Positions 9,556 to 17,956 of a DNA stretch of 64,000 bases are shown here, in pieces. Location: assembly GCF_900109355.1 (NCBI RefSeq), contig NZ_FOBF01000003.1, positions 186,001-250,000 of the forward strand, in the 5' to 3' direction. The number at the start of each line of letters is the position of its first letter. Position 1 is the stretch's first letter. The notes under the pieces were generated by a model. The model was not told the DNA's origin and made no database searches. It was given only the letters and a program-made list of their open reading frames with translations. The stretch is from Nonomuraea pusilla. GTDB taxonomy: Bacteria; Actinomycetota; Actinomycetes; Streptosporangiales; Streptosporangiaceae. The position numbers were made by a program, and so were the translations under genes.

Positions 9556-9575
9556 CCGCCCTGCTCCCCTGACCG
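9542..9575 (+). repeat. 17-bp tandem duplication over the AtuA-like stop codon
   Basis: The unit CCCTGCTCCCCTGACCG occurs at 9542-9558 and again at 9559-9575; a diverged third copy may follow. The stop codon is in copy 1. The short gap to the convergent ROK gene holds nothing else. Confidence 0.7.
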
Positions 9576-9621
9576 CCCGGCTCCGCCGCCCCGCCCTGAC
9601 CGTCCCGCTCCGCCGCCCGGT

Positions 9622-10548
9622 TCAGGTGGCGCGCCAGGCGAGCAGGGCCGCGCCGAGGAGGCCCGCGTCGGGGCCGAGGCGGGAGGCCCGTACGCGGGGC
9701 GGGCGGCGGAAGGCGAGGCGGGCGGCCAGGCGGTCGCGGAGCGGCCCGATCAGCGCGGGCCCCGCCAGGGAGAGCCCGCCGCCGATGACGACCAGCTCGG
9801 GGTCCAGCAGCAGCGTGTACGTGGCCAGCGCCAGGGCGAGCGTCTCGACGGCGTCGTCCCAGACCTGCCGGGCGTGGGCGTCGCCCCGCCGGACGCGCCG
9901 CAGCACCTCCTCGGCGGACGTCTCGCCGCAACGGGCGGCCACGGCTCCTGCCGAGGCGTACGCGGACAGGCAGCCACGCTGCCCGCACCCGCAGGGCAGG
10001 CCACCGGGCCGTACGGGGATGTGCCCGATCTGGCCGGCCCACCCGGACGCGCCGCCGTACAGGGAGCCGGACAGCGCGACGGCTCCCGCGATGCCGGTGC
10101 CGATGGGCACGAACAGGACGTCGCCTGAGGGTGCGTCGCCCGGCAGGCCGTGGGCGAGTTCGGCCTCCCCGGCCGCGCGGACGTCGTGGCCTAGCGCCAC
10201 CGGCAGGTCCACGTCGGTGAACGCCTCGGCGGGGACGTCCCGCCAGCCGAAGGCGGCCGAGAAGACGGCGCGCGCCGGCGTGACGAGCCCGGGGACGACG
10301 AGCCCCACGGCCCGCGGCGCGGAGCCGGTCGCGGGGCCAGGCACGAAGCCGGACGCGGAGCCACACCCGGGGGCGGGGTGGTGTTCGGTGAGGGCGGTGA
10401 CGAAGGCGGAGACGGCGGCGACGACCGCGTCCGGCCCCTCGGCGCGGGGTGTCGGGCGGCGCTCGGCGTGCAGGATCGTCCCGTCCCGCGCGACGAGCCC
10501 GCCCTTCATGGTCGTTCCACCGAGATCGACCGCGACGACGTGTTCCAT
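9622..10548 (-). CDS. ROK family sugar kinase (glucokinase-like)
   Basis: 308 residues. It has the N-terminal phosphate-binding loop (VAVDLGGTTMKGG), the sugar-binding segment (ALGHDVRAAGEAE), IGTGIAGAV, the zinc site histidine (GQIGHIPV) and the ROK cysteine cluster (CGCGQRGCLSAYAS). The residue after the last cysteine pair, usually Glu, is Ser here. There is no DNA-binding extension, so this is an enzyme rather than a ROK repressor. Probable reaction: ATP-dependent phosphorylation of glucose or N-acetylmannosamine. ATG 10548 is chosen; GTG 10551 is one codon upstream. It is a single gene, convergent with the AtuA operon and divergent from the GNAT gene. Confidence 0.88.
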   Translation of the reverse strand: MEHVVAVDLGGTTMKGGLVARDGTILHAERRPTPRAEGPDAVVAAVSAFVTALTEHHPAPGCGSASGFVPGPATGSAPRAVGLVVPGLVTPARAVFSAAFGWRDVPAEAFTDVDLPVALGHDVRAAGEAELAHGLPGDAPSGDVLFVPIGTGIAGAVALSGSLYGGASGWAGQIGHIPVRPGGLPCGCGQRGCLSAYASAGAVAARCGETSAEEVLRRVRRGDAHARQVWDDAVETLALALATYTLLLDPELVVIGGGLSLAGPALIGPLRDRLAARLAFRRPPRVRASRLGPDAGLLGAALLAWRAT

Positions 10549-10610
10549 CACCCCATGGTGGCCGTCAAACCCTTTGAGATCCGTGCCGGGGGTGCTGAAG
10601 GATGTCCGGC

Positions 10611-11417
10611 ATGACGATCCGCCGCCTGACGCCCGACGACCTCGACCGCTGCGCGGTGCTCGCCGCCGACCGCGGCTGGCTGCCGGAGCGGCGCAAGTGG
10701 CGCCTGCTGTTCGACGTCGGCGAGCCGTACGGGATCGACGCGCCCGACGGCGACGGCCTGGCCGCGACGAACATCCTCACCCGCTACGGCGCGGACCACG
10801 GGGTGATCAGCATGGTGCTGACCGCGTCGCGGTTCGACCGGCGGGGCCTGGGGCGCAGGCTGATGGAGCACGTGCTGGAGCAGGCGGGTGACAGGACGGT
10901 CTCGCTGTACGCGACGGAGTTCGGCCGCCCGCTGTACGAGCGCCTGGGCTTCCGGGGGGTGGGCAGGACGGCGAAGCACACGGGTGTCTTCCGGGGTGAG
11001 CGGTCGGGCAGGACGCGCCCGGCCACGGAGGCGGACCTCGGCGCGATCCTGGAGCTGGACGCCGAGGTGTTCGGCACGGACAGGTCGGCGCCGCTGCGCC
11101 GGATGTTCTCGTTCGGGGAGCAGGTCAGGGTCGCGGACGGCGGGTTCGGCCACGCGTGGCGCAACGACGACAACGTGGTGATCGGCCCGGTGGTGGCGCG
11201 CGACGAGGAGACGGCCCGCGCCCTCCTCGGCGACCTGGCGCTGGAGGCGGGCGGCGAGGTGCGCATGGACCTCGACCTGGCCAAGGAGGGCCTGGTGGCC
11301 TGGGCGCGCGGGCACGGCATGGGCGAGCCGTGGGAGGTCGCGCAGATGGTGCGGCACGGCGACCTGCCGGGCGACAGGTCCCGGCAGTTCACGCCGTACA
11401 TGCAGGCGCTGGGTTGA
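10611..11417 (+). CDS. GNAT family N-acetyltransferase, double domain
   Basis: 268 residues. The N-terminal half is a GNAT fold with the acetyl-CoA loop FDRRGLGRRLM and YERLGFRGVG. The C-terminal half (from about residue 125, RTRPATEADLGAILELDAEVFG) is a second, degenerate GNAT-like domain ending in a short tail, as in the paired-GNAT subfamily. ATG 10611 is preferred because GAAGGA (10597-10602) lies 8 nt upstream; ATG 10602 is the alternative. The substrate is unknown. It is divergent from the ROK gene, with 62 nt between the start codons. Confidence 0.85.
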   Translation: MTIRRLTPDDLDRCAVLAADRGWLPERRKWRLLFDVGEPYGIDAPDGDGLAATNILTRYGADHGVISMVLTASRFDRRGLGRRLMEHVLEQAGDRTVSLYATEFGRPLYERLGFRGVGRTAKHTGVFRGERSGRTRPATEADLGAILELDAEVFGTDRSAPLRRMFSFGEQVRVADGGFGHAWRNDDNVVIGPVVARDEETARALLGDLALEAGGEVRMDLDLAKEGLVAWARGHGMGEPWEVAQMVRHGDLPGDRSRQFTPYMQALG

Positions 11418-11441
11418 GGCCCGCCGGGGGGCTCTCGTAGG

Positions 11442-11454
11442 ATTCGTACCGAAT
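11442..11454 (+). promoter_or_regulatory. Palindrome ATTCG-TAC-CGAAT upstream of the phosphotransferase gene
   Basis: Perfect 5-bp arms with a 3-nt centre, ending at the first T of a possible -10 element TATGGT (11454-11459), 30 nt before the start codon. A regulator bound here would block that promoter. Confidence 0.5.
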
Positions 11455-11483
11455 ATGGTTCTGTTCAGGCTGAGGGGCGGCGC

Positions 11484-12497
11484 ATGACCTCCACGCACAT
11501 CGACGTCGGCGCCATCGACTTCGACGCGCTCGGCGCGTGGATGGACGGCCAGGGCCTGCCGCCCGGCCCGGTCACCGGCGCGGTCCCGGTGACGGGCGGC
11601 ACGCAGAACGTCATGGTGCGGTTCGAGCGGGCGGGCGTGCCGTACGTCCTGCGCAGGCCCCCGCTGCACGCCAGGCCCAGGAGCAACGAGGTGCTGCGGC
11701 GCGAGGCGCGGGTGCTCGCGGCGCTTCGCGACACCCCGGTGCCTGTGCCCCGCCTGGTCGCCGCGCAGACGGAGCGCGAGCCGGTCTTCTACCTGATGGA
11801 GCCGGTGGACGGGTTCAACCCCTCGACCGGCCTGCCGGAGCCGCACGCGTCCGACCCGGCCGTCAGGCACCGGATGGGCCTGGAGGCCGCGGTCGCGCTG
11901 GCCGAGCTGGGCCGCGTCGATCCCGTGGTGCTGCCGGGCTACGGCAAGCCGGAGGGGTTCCTGGAGCGCCAGGTGCCGCGCTGGAGGGCGGAGCTCGACT
12001 CGTACGGTGCGCTGGACGGCTACCCGGGCCCCGACATCCCCCATCTGGAGGAGACGGCCCGGTGGCTGACCGACCGCCTGCCCGCCTCCTTCACGCCGGG
12101 CGTCATGCACGGCGACTACCACTTCGCCAACCTCATGTTCGCCTTCGACGGCCCGCGCGTCGCCGCCATCGTGGACTGGGAGATGAGCACGATCGGCGAC
12201 CCGCTGCTCGACCTGGGCTGGCTGATCGCGACGTGGCCGAGCAACGACGGTCACGTCCCGGGGCTGCCGTCGCCGCGCGAGCTGGTGGAGTGCTACGCGG
12301 CGCTGTCCGACCGCGACCTGTCGTCCGTCGACTGGTACGCCGTCATGGCCTGCTTCAAGCTCGGCATCGTCCTGGAGGGCACGCACGCGCGGGCCTGCGC
12401 GGGGAAGGCGCCGAAGGAGATCGGCGACTTCCTGCACGCCACCACGCTGGACCTGTTCGCGCGGGCACACGACATCATGTCCGGCCTTCTTCGCTAA
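11484..12497 (+). CDS. Phosphotransferase family protein (aminoglycoside phosphotransferase/ACAD10-type)
   Basis: 337 residues. It shows VTGGTQNVMVRF (nucleotide loop), the lysine-replacing PYVLRRPP strand, the Brenner catalytic motif VMHGDYHFANLMF and the metal motif VDWEMSTIGDPLLDLGW. This subfamily is normally linked to acyl-CoA dehydrogenases and is thought to phosphorylate hydroxylated acyl substrates rather than aminoglycosides. That link is inferred from family habit; the nearest dehydrogenase here is 21 kb away. Start ATG 11484 follows GAGGGG about 8 nt upstream. It is monocistronic, with its own palindromic promoter region. Confidence 0.87.
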   Translation: MTSTHIDVGAIDFDALGAWMDGQGLPPGPVTGAVPVTGGTQNVMVRFERAGVPYVLRRPPLHARPRSNEVLRREARVLAALRDTPVPVPRLVAAQTEREPVFYLMEPVDGFNPSTGLPEPHASDPAVRHRMGLEAAVALAELGRVDPVVLPGYGKPEGFLERQVPRWRAELDSYGALDGYPGPDIPHLEETARWLTDRLPASFTPGVMHGDYHFANLMFAFDGPRVAAIVDWEMSTIGDPLLDLGWLIATWPSNDGHVPGLPSPRELVECYAALSDRDLSSVDWYAVMACFKLGIVLEGTHARACAGKAPKEIGDFLHATTLDLFARAHDIMSGLLR

Positions 12498-12542
12498 TCC
12501 GGATTTTTCGGAAAAAGGCGCCATCTCACCCACACAGCTCTA

Positions 12543-12558
12543 CAATTGCGCGCAATTG
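12543..12558 (+). promoter_or_regulatory. 16-bp perfect palindrome CAATTGCG/CGCAATTG, candidate operator
   Basis: It lies 25 nt before the start of the 75-residue gene. Its right half contains GCAATTGC (12552-12559), which recurs at 13781-13788 before the second small gene. The two sites flank the XRE regulator gene and are plausible binding sites for it. Confidence 0.6.
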
Positions 12559-12582
12559 CACCTCATTTGGGGAAGGATCGTC

Positions 12583-12810
12583 ATGCGCATGCGGTTCCTC
12601 GGCTCCACCTCGGAGGCGGGCGCCTGCCCCACCCTGTACGAGACCGACCGGGGCACGATCGTGATCCAGGGGCTCCAGGTCACCGACCCCGAGGCGCTCG
12701 CGGACCTGCGCGACGTCCTCGACGGCGAGACGGCCGTCGAGGTGCCCCGCGAGCTGATCACCGAGATCGCCCGCCAGGTGCTGCCCGACACCCGCCGACC
12801 CCGTCCCTGA
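12583..12810 (+). CDS. Small conserved protein, companion of the XRE/DUF5753 regulator
   Basis: 75 residues starting MRMRFLGSTSEAGACPTL, with the pattern TDRGTIVIQG and VPRELITEIARQVL. Small proteins of this kind are familiar next to XRE/DUF5753 regulators in actinomycetes, where the companion is often DUF397 or similar; function unknown. ATG 12583 is chosen for the GGGGAAGGA site (12570-12577 region). Its promoter region holds the CAATTG palindrome. A 91-bp gap with another inverted repeat separates it from the regulator. Confidence 0.65.
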   Translation: MRMRFLGSTSEAGACPTLYETDRGTIVIQGLQVTDPEALADLRDVLDGETAVEVPRELITEIARQVLPDTRRPRP

Positions 12811-12841
12811 CCGGCGGCGCGCCACCATCGGCGACCGCTCG

Positions 12842-12857
12842 GTCACGATTGCGTGAC
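12842..12857 (+). promoter_or_regulatory. Inverted repeat GTCACG-ATTG-CGTGAC upstream of the XRE regulator
   Basis: Six-bp perfect arms around ATTG, 44 nt before the GTG start at 12902. The likely use is autoregulation. No ribosome site precedes the GTG, so the transcript may be leaderless. Confidence 0.5.
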
Positions 12858-12901
12858 TGCCCCTGGCATGATCGACGTCACCGGGTCTAGCCTCTAGCGG
12901 C

Positions 12902-13738
12902 GTGACGTCGTTTCAGCAGGCGCGCATCGACCTGGGGTGCCGGCTGCGCGGGCTCCGCGAGGCCGCCCACCTGTCGGGCAAGGACCTCGCCGAGCGGCTG
13001 CGGTGGCAGCCGTCCAAGGTCTCCCGCCTGGAGAACGCCAGGCAGACTCCCACCGAGGACGACGTCGTCGTCTGGGCGCAGGCGGTCGGCGCCCCGCCCG
13101 AGGTCACGGACGAGCTCATCGCGCGGTCGATGGCGCTGCTCGAACGTCACGACGACTGGAAGCAGCGGCACCGCGGCGGCCTGGCCGCGCTGCAGGAGGA
13201 CATCCGCGACCTGGAGGCCAGGACGACGCTGTTCCGGGTGTTCGAGCCGGGCATCGTCGTCGGCCTGCTGCAGACGTCCGAGTACGCGAGGCACGTCTTC
13301 AGGAAGGTCAGGCGGCTCTACAGCGCGGACGACCAGATCGACGCGGCCGTGCGGGTGCGGATGCAGCGTCAGGAGATCCTCTACGACCGCTCGCGCACGT
13401 TCAGGTTCGTGGTGACGGAGGCGGCGCTGCGCACCCGGCTCGCCCCCGCCGACGTGATGCGCGGGCAGCTCGACCGGCTGCTCGCCGTCAGCACCCTGCC
13501 GAACGTCGGGTTCGGCGTCGTCCCCCTCGCCGCCGAGTTGCCGTCCGCGCCGGTCAACGGCTTCTGGATCTACAACGAGTCCATGGTCGGCGTGGCGACC
13601 ATGACCAAGGACCTCGTGCTGCGCGACCCCGACGACGTGGCCTTCTACGTCCGCGCCTTCGACGACTACGCCAAGGTCGCGGAGTTCGACGAATCCGGCC
13701 GGGAGGTGATCATCCGCCTTCTTCACCACTATCGCTGA
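12902..13738 (+). CDS. XRE family helix-turn-helix regulator with DUF5753 domain
   Basis: 278 residues. Residues ~10-65 are an XRE helix-turn-helix (LRGLREAAHLSGKDLAERL, PSKVSRLENARQTPT). The remainder is the DUF5753 ligand/partner domain (LFRVFEPGIVVGLLQTSEYAR, VTEAALRTRL, GFGVVPLAAELPSAPVNGFWIY). In actinomycetes this family works with a small partner gene (BldB/WhiJ-like systems) in developmental or antibiotic control. Here small genes sit on both sides. GTG 12902 is preceded by no clear ribosome site. Confidence 0.93.
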   Translation: MTSFQQARIDLGCRLRGLREAAHLSGKDLAERLRWQPSKVSRLENARQTPTEDDVVVWAQAVGAPPEVTDELIARSMALLERHDDWKQRHRGGLAALQEDIRDLEARTTLFRVFEPGIVVGLLQTSEYARHVFRKVRRLYSADDQIDAAVRVRMQRQEILYDRSRTFRFVVTEAALRTRLAPADVMRGQLDRLLAVSTLPNVGFGVVPLAAELPSAPVNGFWIYNESMVGVATMTKDLVLRDPDDVAFYVRAFDDYAKVAEFDESGREVIIRLLHHYR

Positions 13739-13753
13739 CAAGATTCACGACCA

Positions 13754-13789
13754 ACGTTAATAACGTGCAAAGTTCCAGCAGCAATTGCT
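13754..13789 (+). promoter_or_regulatory. Two palindromes upstream of the 88-residue gene
   Basis: ACGTTA-A-TAACGT at 13754-13766 and AGCAATTGCT at 13780-13789, lying 55-90 nt before ATG 13844 in an AT-richer patch. GCAATTGC is shared with the palindrome at 12543-12559. Confidence 0.55.
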
Positions 13790-13843
13790 TGCCACCGCCG
13801 CAAGATCGTGCAACTCTGTCGCGAGACGTTGCGGAGGTGGCGC

Positions 13844-14110
13844 ATGATGCTGGACACCGTGCTGTGCCTTGAGCGGTTCGCGTGGCACGCGGGCCGTCAC
13901 GCCGACCTGTCGGTGCAGCGCCTCAGGCTGTCGAGCGACCCGGCGTACGTGTCGGTGCGCAACCGCTTCTCCACCACGCTGAGCGAGACCGTCACCTGCT
14001 CCGACGAGGGCGTCTTCGTCACCTCGTGGGGCTACCGCCTCGGCACCAGCGAGGACGTCGAGTCGGCCGCCGCCCGCCTCGCCTACCTCCTCGCCGCCCT
14101 CCCCGCCTGA
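13844..14110 (+). CDS. Small hypothetical protein of the XRE locus
   Basis: 88 residues starting MMLDTVLCLERFAWHAGRH, then VSVRNRFSTTLSETVTC and VFVTSWGYRLG. I do not recognise the family. ATG 13844 is fixed by GGAGGTGG (13833-13840); an upstream in-frame start at 13808 lacks such a site. Its palindromic upstream region shares the GCAATTGC element with the other small gene, so the two probably answer to the same regulator. Confidence 0.6.
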   Translation: MMLDTVLCLERFAWHAGRHADLSVQRLRLSSDPAYVSVRNRFSTTLSETVTCSDEGVFVTSWGYRLGTSEDVESAAARLAYLLAALPA

Positions 14111-14137
14111 CCGGCCGGGCCCGGCGGGAGCCAGGGG

Positions 14138-14773
14138 TCAGCCCGGCTCGCCGTCCTCCGCGAACGCCTCCACCGGGATGCCCGCCTCCCTCGCCGCGGC
14201 CGTGCGCGCGTGCGTGAGCAGCCGGGCCCGGTCGAGGACGTCGGGGTGCAGGGTGTAGCGGATGATCAGGCCGTCGAGCATGGCGTCGATGCGCTCGGCG
14301 GCGCCCGCCGGGTCGTCGCAGGTGAACTCGCCCGAGGCCGCGCCCGCCGCCAGCACCCGGGCCAGCGCGTCGAGCCAGGCCTCCTCCAGCTCCAGCATGA
14401 TCGCGTTGACGGCGGGCTCGCGCAGCCCGGCGTTCCACGCGTCGATCCACAGCAGCCAGCTCTGGTCGTCGTGCGACTCGGGGATGTAGTAGCGCAGCAC
14501 CCGGTCGAGCCGCCGCACCGCCGGGCCCGGCCCCTCGATGATCTCCTTGAGCCGGGCGCTCTCGATGTCGAGAGTCGCCCGGATCATCGCGGTGATCAGC
14601 TCGTCCTTGGTGGCGAAGTGGTAGTGGATGAGCCCGCCGCTGACGTTGATCGACTTGGCGATGTCGGCGATGCGGGTATGGGCGAGGCCGCGCTCCAGCA
14701 CCACCTTACGGGTGGCCTCAAGGAGCTCGGCTCTGCGCTGGTCCGCCTGCTCGGCCCGGGTCGTACTCCGCAC
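14138..14773 (-). CDS. TetR/AcrR family regulator (BetI-like)
   Basis: 211 residues. The DNA-binding domain is clear (ELLEATRKVVLERGLAHTRI, ADIAKSINVSGGLIHYHF, TKDELI). The C-terminal domain (SWLLWIDAWNAGLREPAV, LDGLIIRYTLHPD) is the BetI/TetR_C_6 type. GTG 14773 has TAGGCT 6 nt upstream, so it may be transcribed leaderless from its own promoter, although it also lies 46 nt downstream of the GT39 gene on the same strand. Target unknown; candidates are itself and the glycosyltransferase operon. Confidence 0.88.
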   Translation of the reverse strand: MRSTTRAEQADQRRAELLEATRKVVLERGLAHTRIADIAKSINVSGGLIHYHFATKDELITAMIRATLDIESARLKEIIEGPGPAVRRLDRVLRYYIPESHDDQSWLLWIDAWNAGLREPAVNAIMLELEEAWLDALARVLAAGAASGEFTCDDPAGAAERIDAMLDGLIIRYTLHPDVLDRARLLTHARTAAAREAGIPVEAFAEDGEPG

Positions 14774-14819
14774 GCGGCAAGCCTACTGGCACCCGGGCCC
14801 GCCGGACATCGCCGCGCGG

Positions 14820-16763
14820 TCAGGAACCGCAGTCGTACAGGCCGTCCTGGCCGTCCACGGCCGCGCAGTCGCGCGTGACCCAGGCCGCGACCTCGCTGTT
14901 CCCCCGCCCGGGGGCGCCGCCGCCGTCCTGCAGGACGTAGCGGAGCCGTCCGGACGCGACGAGCTCCTCGATCCTGCTGACGGTCATCGCGGGGTCGCCG
15001 CCGGTGAAGCCGCCCATGGCGAGCGCGGGCCTGCCCGTGGCGAGGATGATGGACGACGCCTGCTGGGCGCTGTTCACGGCCACGAGCCAGGTGGCGTTGC
15101 CCTGGTGGGCGACGAGGTAGGAGGCCAGCCCGGCGCCGACGCCCCGTCCGAAGCCGCCCGAGCCTGCGGGAGGCGTCCGGCCGGCCGTCGAGGGGAAACC
15201 GCCGGGGGGCATGCGGCCCGGCATGCCGAAGCCGCCCGCGCGCCCCGTGGACGGCCCCGCCGTCGGGTTGGTGCCGTTGACCTCGGACTGGAGCGGCGTC
15301 ACCGCGTACGCGGCGGGCCCGGCCAGCCCGGCGGCCAGGGCCGCCGCCAGCGCGACCCCCGCCACCCGGGCGGGCCCCGGCCGCAGCCGGGCCAGGAGCA
15401 GCCCCGCGACGGCGACGGCGGTCGCCCCGAGCACCGTCCAGGCCAGCCAGGGCGCCCAGTCGGGCGTGCGGCGCAGCACGGTGAACGACCACCCGCCGGT
15501 GGCGGCCACGGCCAGCGGCAGCACCCAGCACCACGCCCGCGACCGCCGGTACGCCTGCCACATGCCCACCGCGCCCATGCCGGTGAGCGCGGCGACGGCC
15601 GGGGCCATGGCAGTGGTGTAGTACGGGTGGAAGGTCCCGCCGGCGAAGCTGAAGATCACGTAGTGGACGGCCAGCCAGCCGCCCCACAGCAGCCAGGCGG
15701 CGTCGGAGGCGCCTCCGGCGTCGATCCGCCGCAGCCGGGCGGCCACGGCGAACGCCAGCGCCACCGCGCAGAACGGCAGCAGCCAGGAGATCTGGCCCCC
15801 GACGATGTCGTTGAACAGCCGCCCGGCGCCCGCCTCACCGCCGAAGCCGGCGCCGCCGAAGCCGGGGCCGCGTCCGGCGCCGCCCCCGCTCTGGCCGAAG
15901 ATCCGGCCCAGGCCGTTGTAACCGATGACGAGGTCCCGGACGGAGTCGTCGGTGGAGCCGCCGACGTACGGCCGCGACCCGGCGGGCCACAGGTCCACCA
16001 CGACCATCCACCAGGCGCTGGAGACCGCCAGCACCGCGCCCGCCGCGAGCAGCCGCCCCACCCGGCGCGGCCAGGGGACGCGGGCGCAGGCCAGGTACGC
16101 CGCCGCGAACGCGGGCACCACCAGGTACGCCTGGAGCATCTTCGTGTTGAATCCGAGGCCGACGAGCAGCGCGCACAGCAGCAGCGGCGCCGTCCGTCCG
16201 GTGCGCAGCGCCCGCAGGCAGAACCAGGCGGCGAGCACCAGCAGCAGCACCAGCACGGTGTCGGGGTTGTTGTCGCGGTTGATGGCGACGGTGATCGGGG
16301 TCAGCGTCATGGCCACGGCCGCGACCAGCGCGGCGGCGTGCCCCTGGCGGGCGTCGGCGAACGACCCGCGCACCGCCGAGTGGGCGAGCGCGACGGCGGC
16401 CACGCCGGCCAGCGTCTGCGGGAGCAGCATGCTCCAGGTGCCGTACCCGAAGATCCGCGCCGACAGGCCCATCACCCACAGCGCCAGCGGCGGCTTGTCC
16501 ACGGTGATGAACGACCCGGCGTCGAGCGCGCCGAAGAAGAACGCCTTCCAGCTCTGCGTGCCGGACAGGACGGCGGCGGCGTAGTACTCGTTGGCGTCGC
16601 CGCGCAGGCCCCAGGCGTACAGGACGGACGCGGCGGCGAGCACCGCCCACAGGGCGGGGCGCGACCAGCGCGGGTCGCTCTCGGAGCCGAGGAGCAGGCG
16701 GGCGGCGCGGCCGGGCGACGCCGGGTGGGCGCGCCGGGACGGGGAGGTGGTGGCGACGCTCAT
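14820..16763 (-). CDS. GT39-type (ArnT/PMT-like) membrane glycosyltransferase
   Basis: 647 residues with about 11-12 predicted membrane helices. The first outer loop has the acidic motif and its context, GDANEYYAAAV, FGALDAGSFITVDKPP, as in actinobacterial polyprenyl-phosphate-sugar transferases. A Gly-rich outer loop (residues ~315-340) and a C-terminal extracytoplasmic domain with Gly/Pro-rich linker follow. It should transfer a sugar from a polyprenyl phosphate carrier, made by the overlapping GT2-GtrA gene, to a cell-surface acceptor. ATG 16763 overlaps the GT2 stop (ATGA). The acceptor is unknown. Confidence 0.9.
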   Translation of the reverse strand: MSVATTSPSRRAHPASPGRAARLLLGSESDPRWSRPALWAVLAAASVLYAWGLRGDANEYYAAAVLSGTQSWKAFFFGALDAGSFITVDKPPLALWVMGLSARIFGYGTWSMLLPQTLAGVAAVALAHSAVRGSFADARQGHAAALVAAVAMTLTPITVAINRDNNPDTVLVLLLVLAAWFCLRALRTGRTAPLLLCALLVGLGFNTKMLQAYLVVPAFAAAYLACARVPWPRRVGRLLAAGAVLAVSSAWWMVVVDLWPAGSRPYVGGSTDDSVRDLVIGYNGLGRIFGQSGGGAGRGPGFGGAGFGGEAGAGRLFNDIVGGQISWLLPFCAVALAFAVAARLRRIDAGGASDAAWLLWGGWLAVHYVIFSFAGGTFHPYYTTAMAPAVAALTGMGAVGMWQAYRRSRAWCWVLPLAVAATGGWSFTVLRRTPDWAPWLAWTVLGATAVAVAGLLLARLRPGPARVAGVALAAALAAGLAGPAAYAVTPLQSEVNGTNPTAGPSTGRAGGFGMPGRMPPGGFPSTAGRTPPAGSGGFGRGVGAGLASYLVAHQGNATWLVAVNSAQQASSIILATGRPALAMGGFTGGDPAMTVSRIEELVASGRLRYVLQDGGGAPGRGNSEVAAWVTRDCAAVDGQDGLYDCGS

Positions 16764-17932
16764 CGGCCGGCCCTCCGCCTCGGGTTGAACACCCAGACGC
16801 GCAGCAGCAGGAAGCGCGCGAGCGTGGCCAGCGCGTTGGCCACGATGACGGCGACGAGCTCGACGCCGTGCGAGACTCCGGCGGGCAGCAGCCACAGGCC
16901 GCCGGAGGTGAGCGCCAGGCCGACGAGGAACGCGATCAGGCCTTCGAACTGGTGGCGCATCGCCCCGGCCGAACCGGTCACGCCGAAGGTGAAGCGGCGG
17001 TTGGCGGCGGTGTTGGCCACGGCGGTGACGAGCAGCGCGACCGCGTTGGCCGCCTGCGCGGGCGCGGCCTGCCGCAGCAGCGAGAACAGCGCCAGGTAGG
17101 CGAGCGTGCTGACCACGCCGACGACCGCGAACCTGGGGAGCTGGTGCGCCATGCCCTTGGGCAGCTCGGCCTGCCGGACGCGGGCGGGCACGGGCAGGCG
17201 GGCCGCGCCCCACAGCGTCCTGCGCGCCACCCTGGCCAGGCCGCGCAGGTCGTCGAGCGCGGTCCGCAGGATGTCCACGCGGCTGTCGGGGTCGTCCACC
17301 CAGTCGACGGGCACCTCGTGGATGCGCAGCCCGTGCCGCTCGGCGAGCAGCAGCAGCTCGGTGTCGAAGAACCACTCCTCGTCCTCGACGGCGGGGAGCA
17401 GCGCCTGGACGATCTCGGCGCGGGCGGCCTTGAAGCCGCACTGCGCGTCGGAGAAGCGCGCCCCCATGAGGCCGCGCAGCAGCAGGTTGTACGAGCGGGA
17501 GATGAACTCGCGCTTGGGCCCGCGCACCACGCGGGAGTCCCTGGCCAGGCGGGTGCCGATGGCGAGGTCGCTGTGGCCGGACAGCAGGGGGGCCACGAGG
17601 GGGAGGAAGGCGTCGAGGTCGGTGGACAGGTCCACGTCCATGTAGCTGACGACGTCGGCGTCGCTCTCGGACCAGACCCGGCGCAGCGCCCTGCCGCGGC
17701 CCTTGGCGTCGAGGTGGACGGCGCGGACGTTCGGCAGTTCTGCGGCGAGTTCCCTGGCGATCTGCCAGGTGTCGTCGGTGCTCGCGTTGTCGGCGATCGT
17801 GATGCGGAAGCCGTAGGGGAACGTGCCGGCGAGGTAGGTCTGCAGCCGGGCGACGCTGGCGCGCAGCGCCCGCTGCTCGTTGTGGACCGGGACGACCACC
17901 TCGACCAGGCGCGTCCTGACAGTTGTCTCCAT
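16760..17932 (-). CDS. GT2 polyprenyl-phosphate sugar synthase fused to GtrA membrane domain
   Basis: 390 residues. The N-terminal GT-A domain has VVVPVHNEQRALRASV, IADNASTDDT, the metal motif DVDLSTD, and QCGFKAAR, as in dolichol-phosphate mannose synthases. The C-terminal ~125 residues form the four-helix GtrA domain (LPRFAVVGVVSTLAYLALF, NRRFTF). It makes and probably flips a polyprenyl-phosphate hexose for the GT39 partner. The gene lies 24 nt after the histidine kinase stop and overlaps the GT39 start, so all belong to one unit. Confidence 0.92.
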   Translation of the reverse strand: METTVRTRLVEVVVPVHNEQRALRASVARLQTYLAGTFPYGFRITIADNASTDDTWQIARELAAELPNVRAVHLDAKGRGRALRRVWSESDADVVSYMDVDLSTDLDAFLPLVAPLLSGHSDLAIGTRLARDSRVVRGPKREFISRSYNLLLRGLMGARFSDAQCGFKAARAEIVQALLPAVEDEEWFFDTELLLLAERHGLRIHEVPVDWVDDPDSRVDILRTALDDLRGLARVARRTLWGAARLPVPARVRQAELPKGMAHQLPRFAVVGVVSTLAYLALFSLLRQAAPAQAANAVALLVTAVANTAANRRFTFGVTGSAGAMRHQFEGLIAFLVGLALTSGGLWLLPAGVSHGVELVAVIVANALATLARFLLLRVWVFNPRRRAGR

Positions 17933-17956
17933 GCGTCCACTTCAGAATTCGGGCCT

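Noticed and set aside
12500..12520. TTTTTCGGAAAAA hairpin after the phosphotransferase gene
   Set aside because: Only a 5-bp A-T stem with a 3-nt loop; too weak for a terminator and not followed by T residues.
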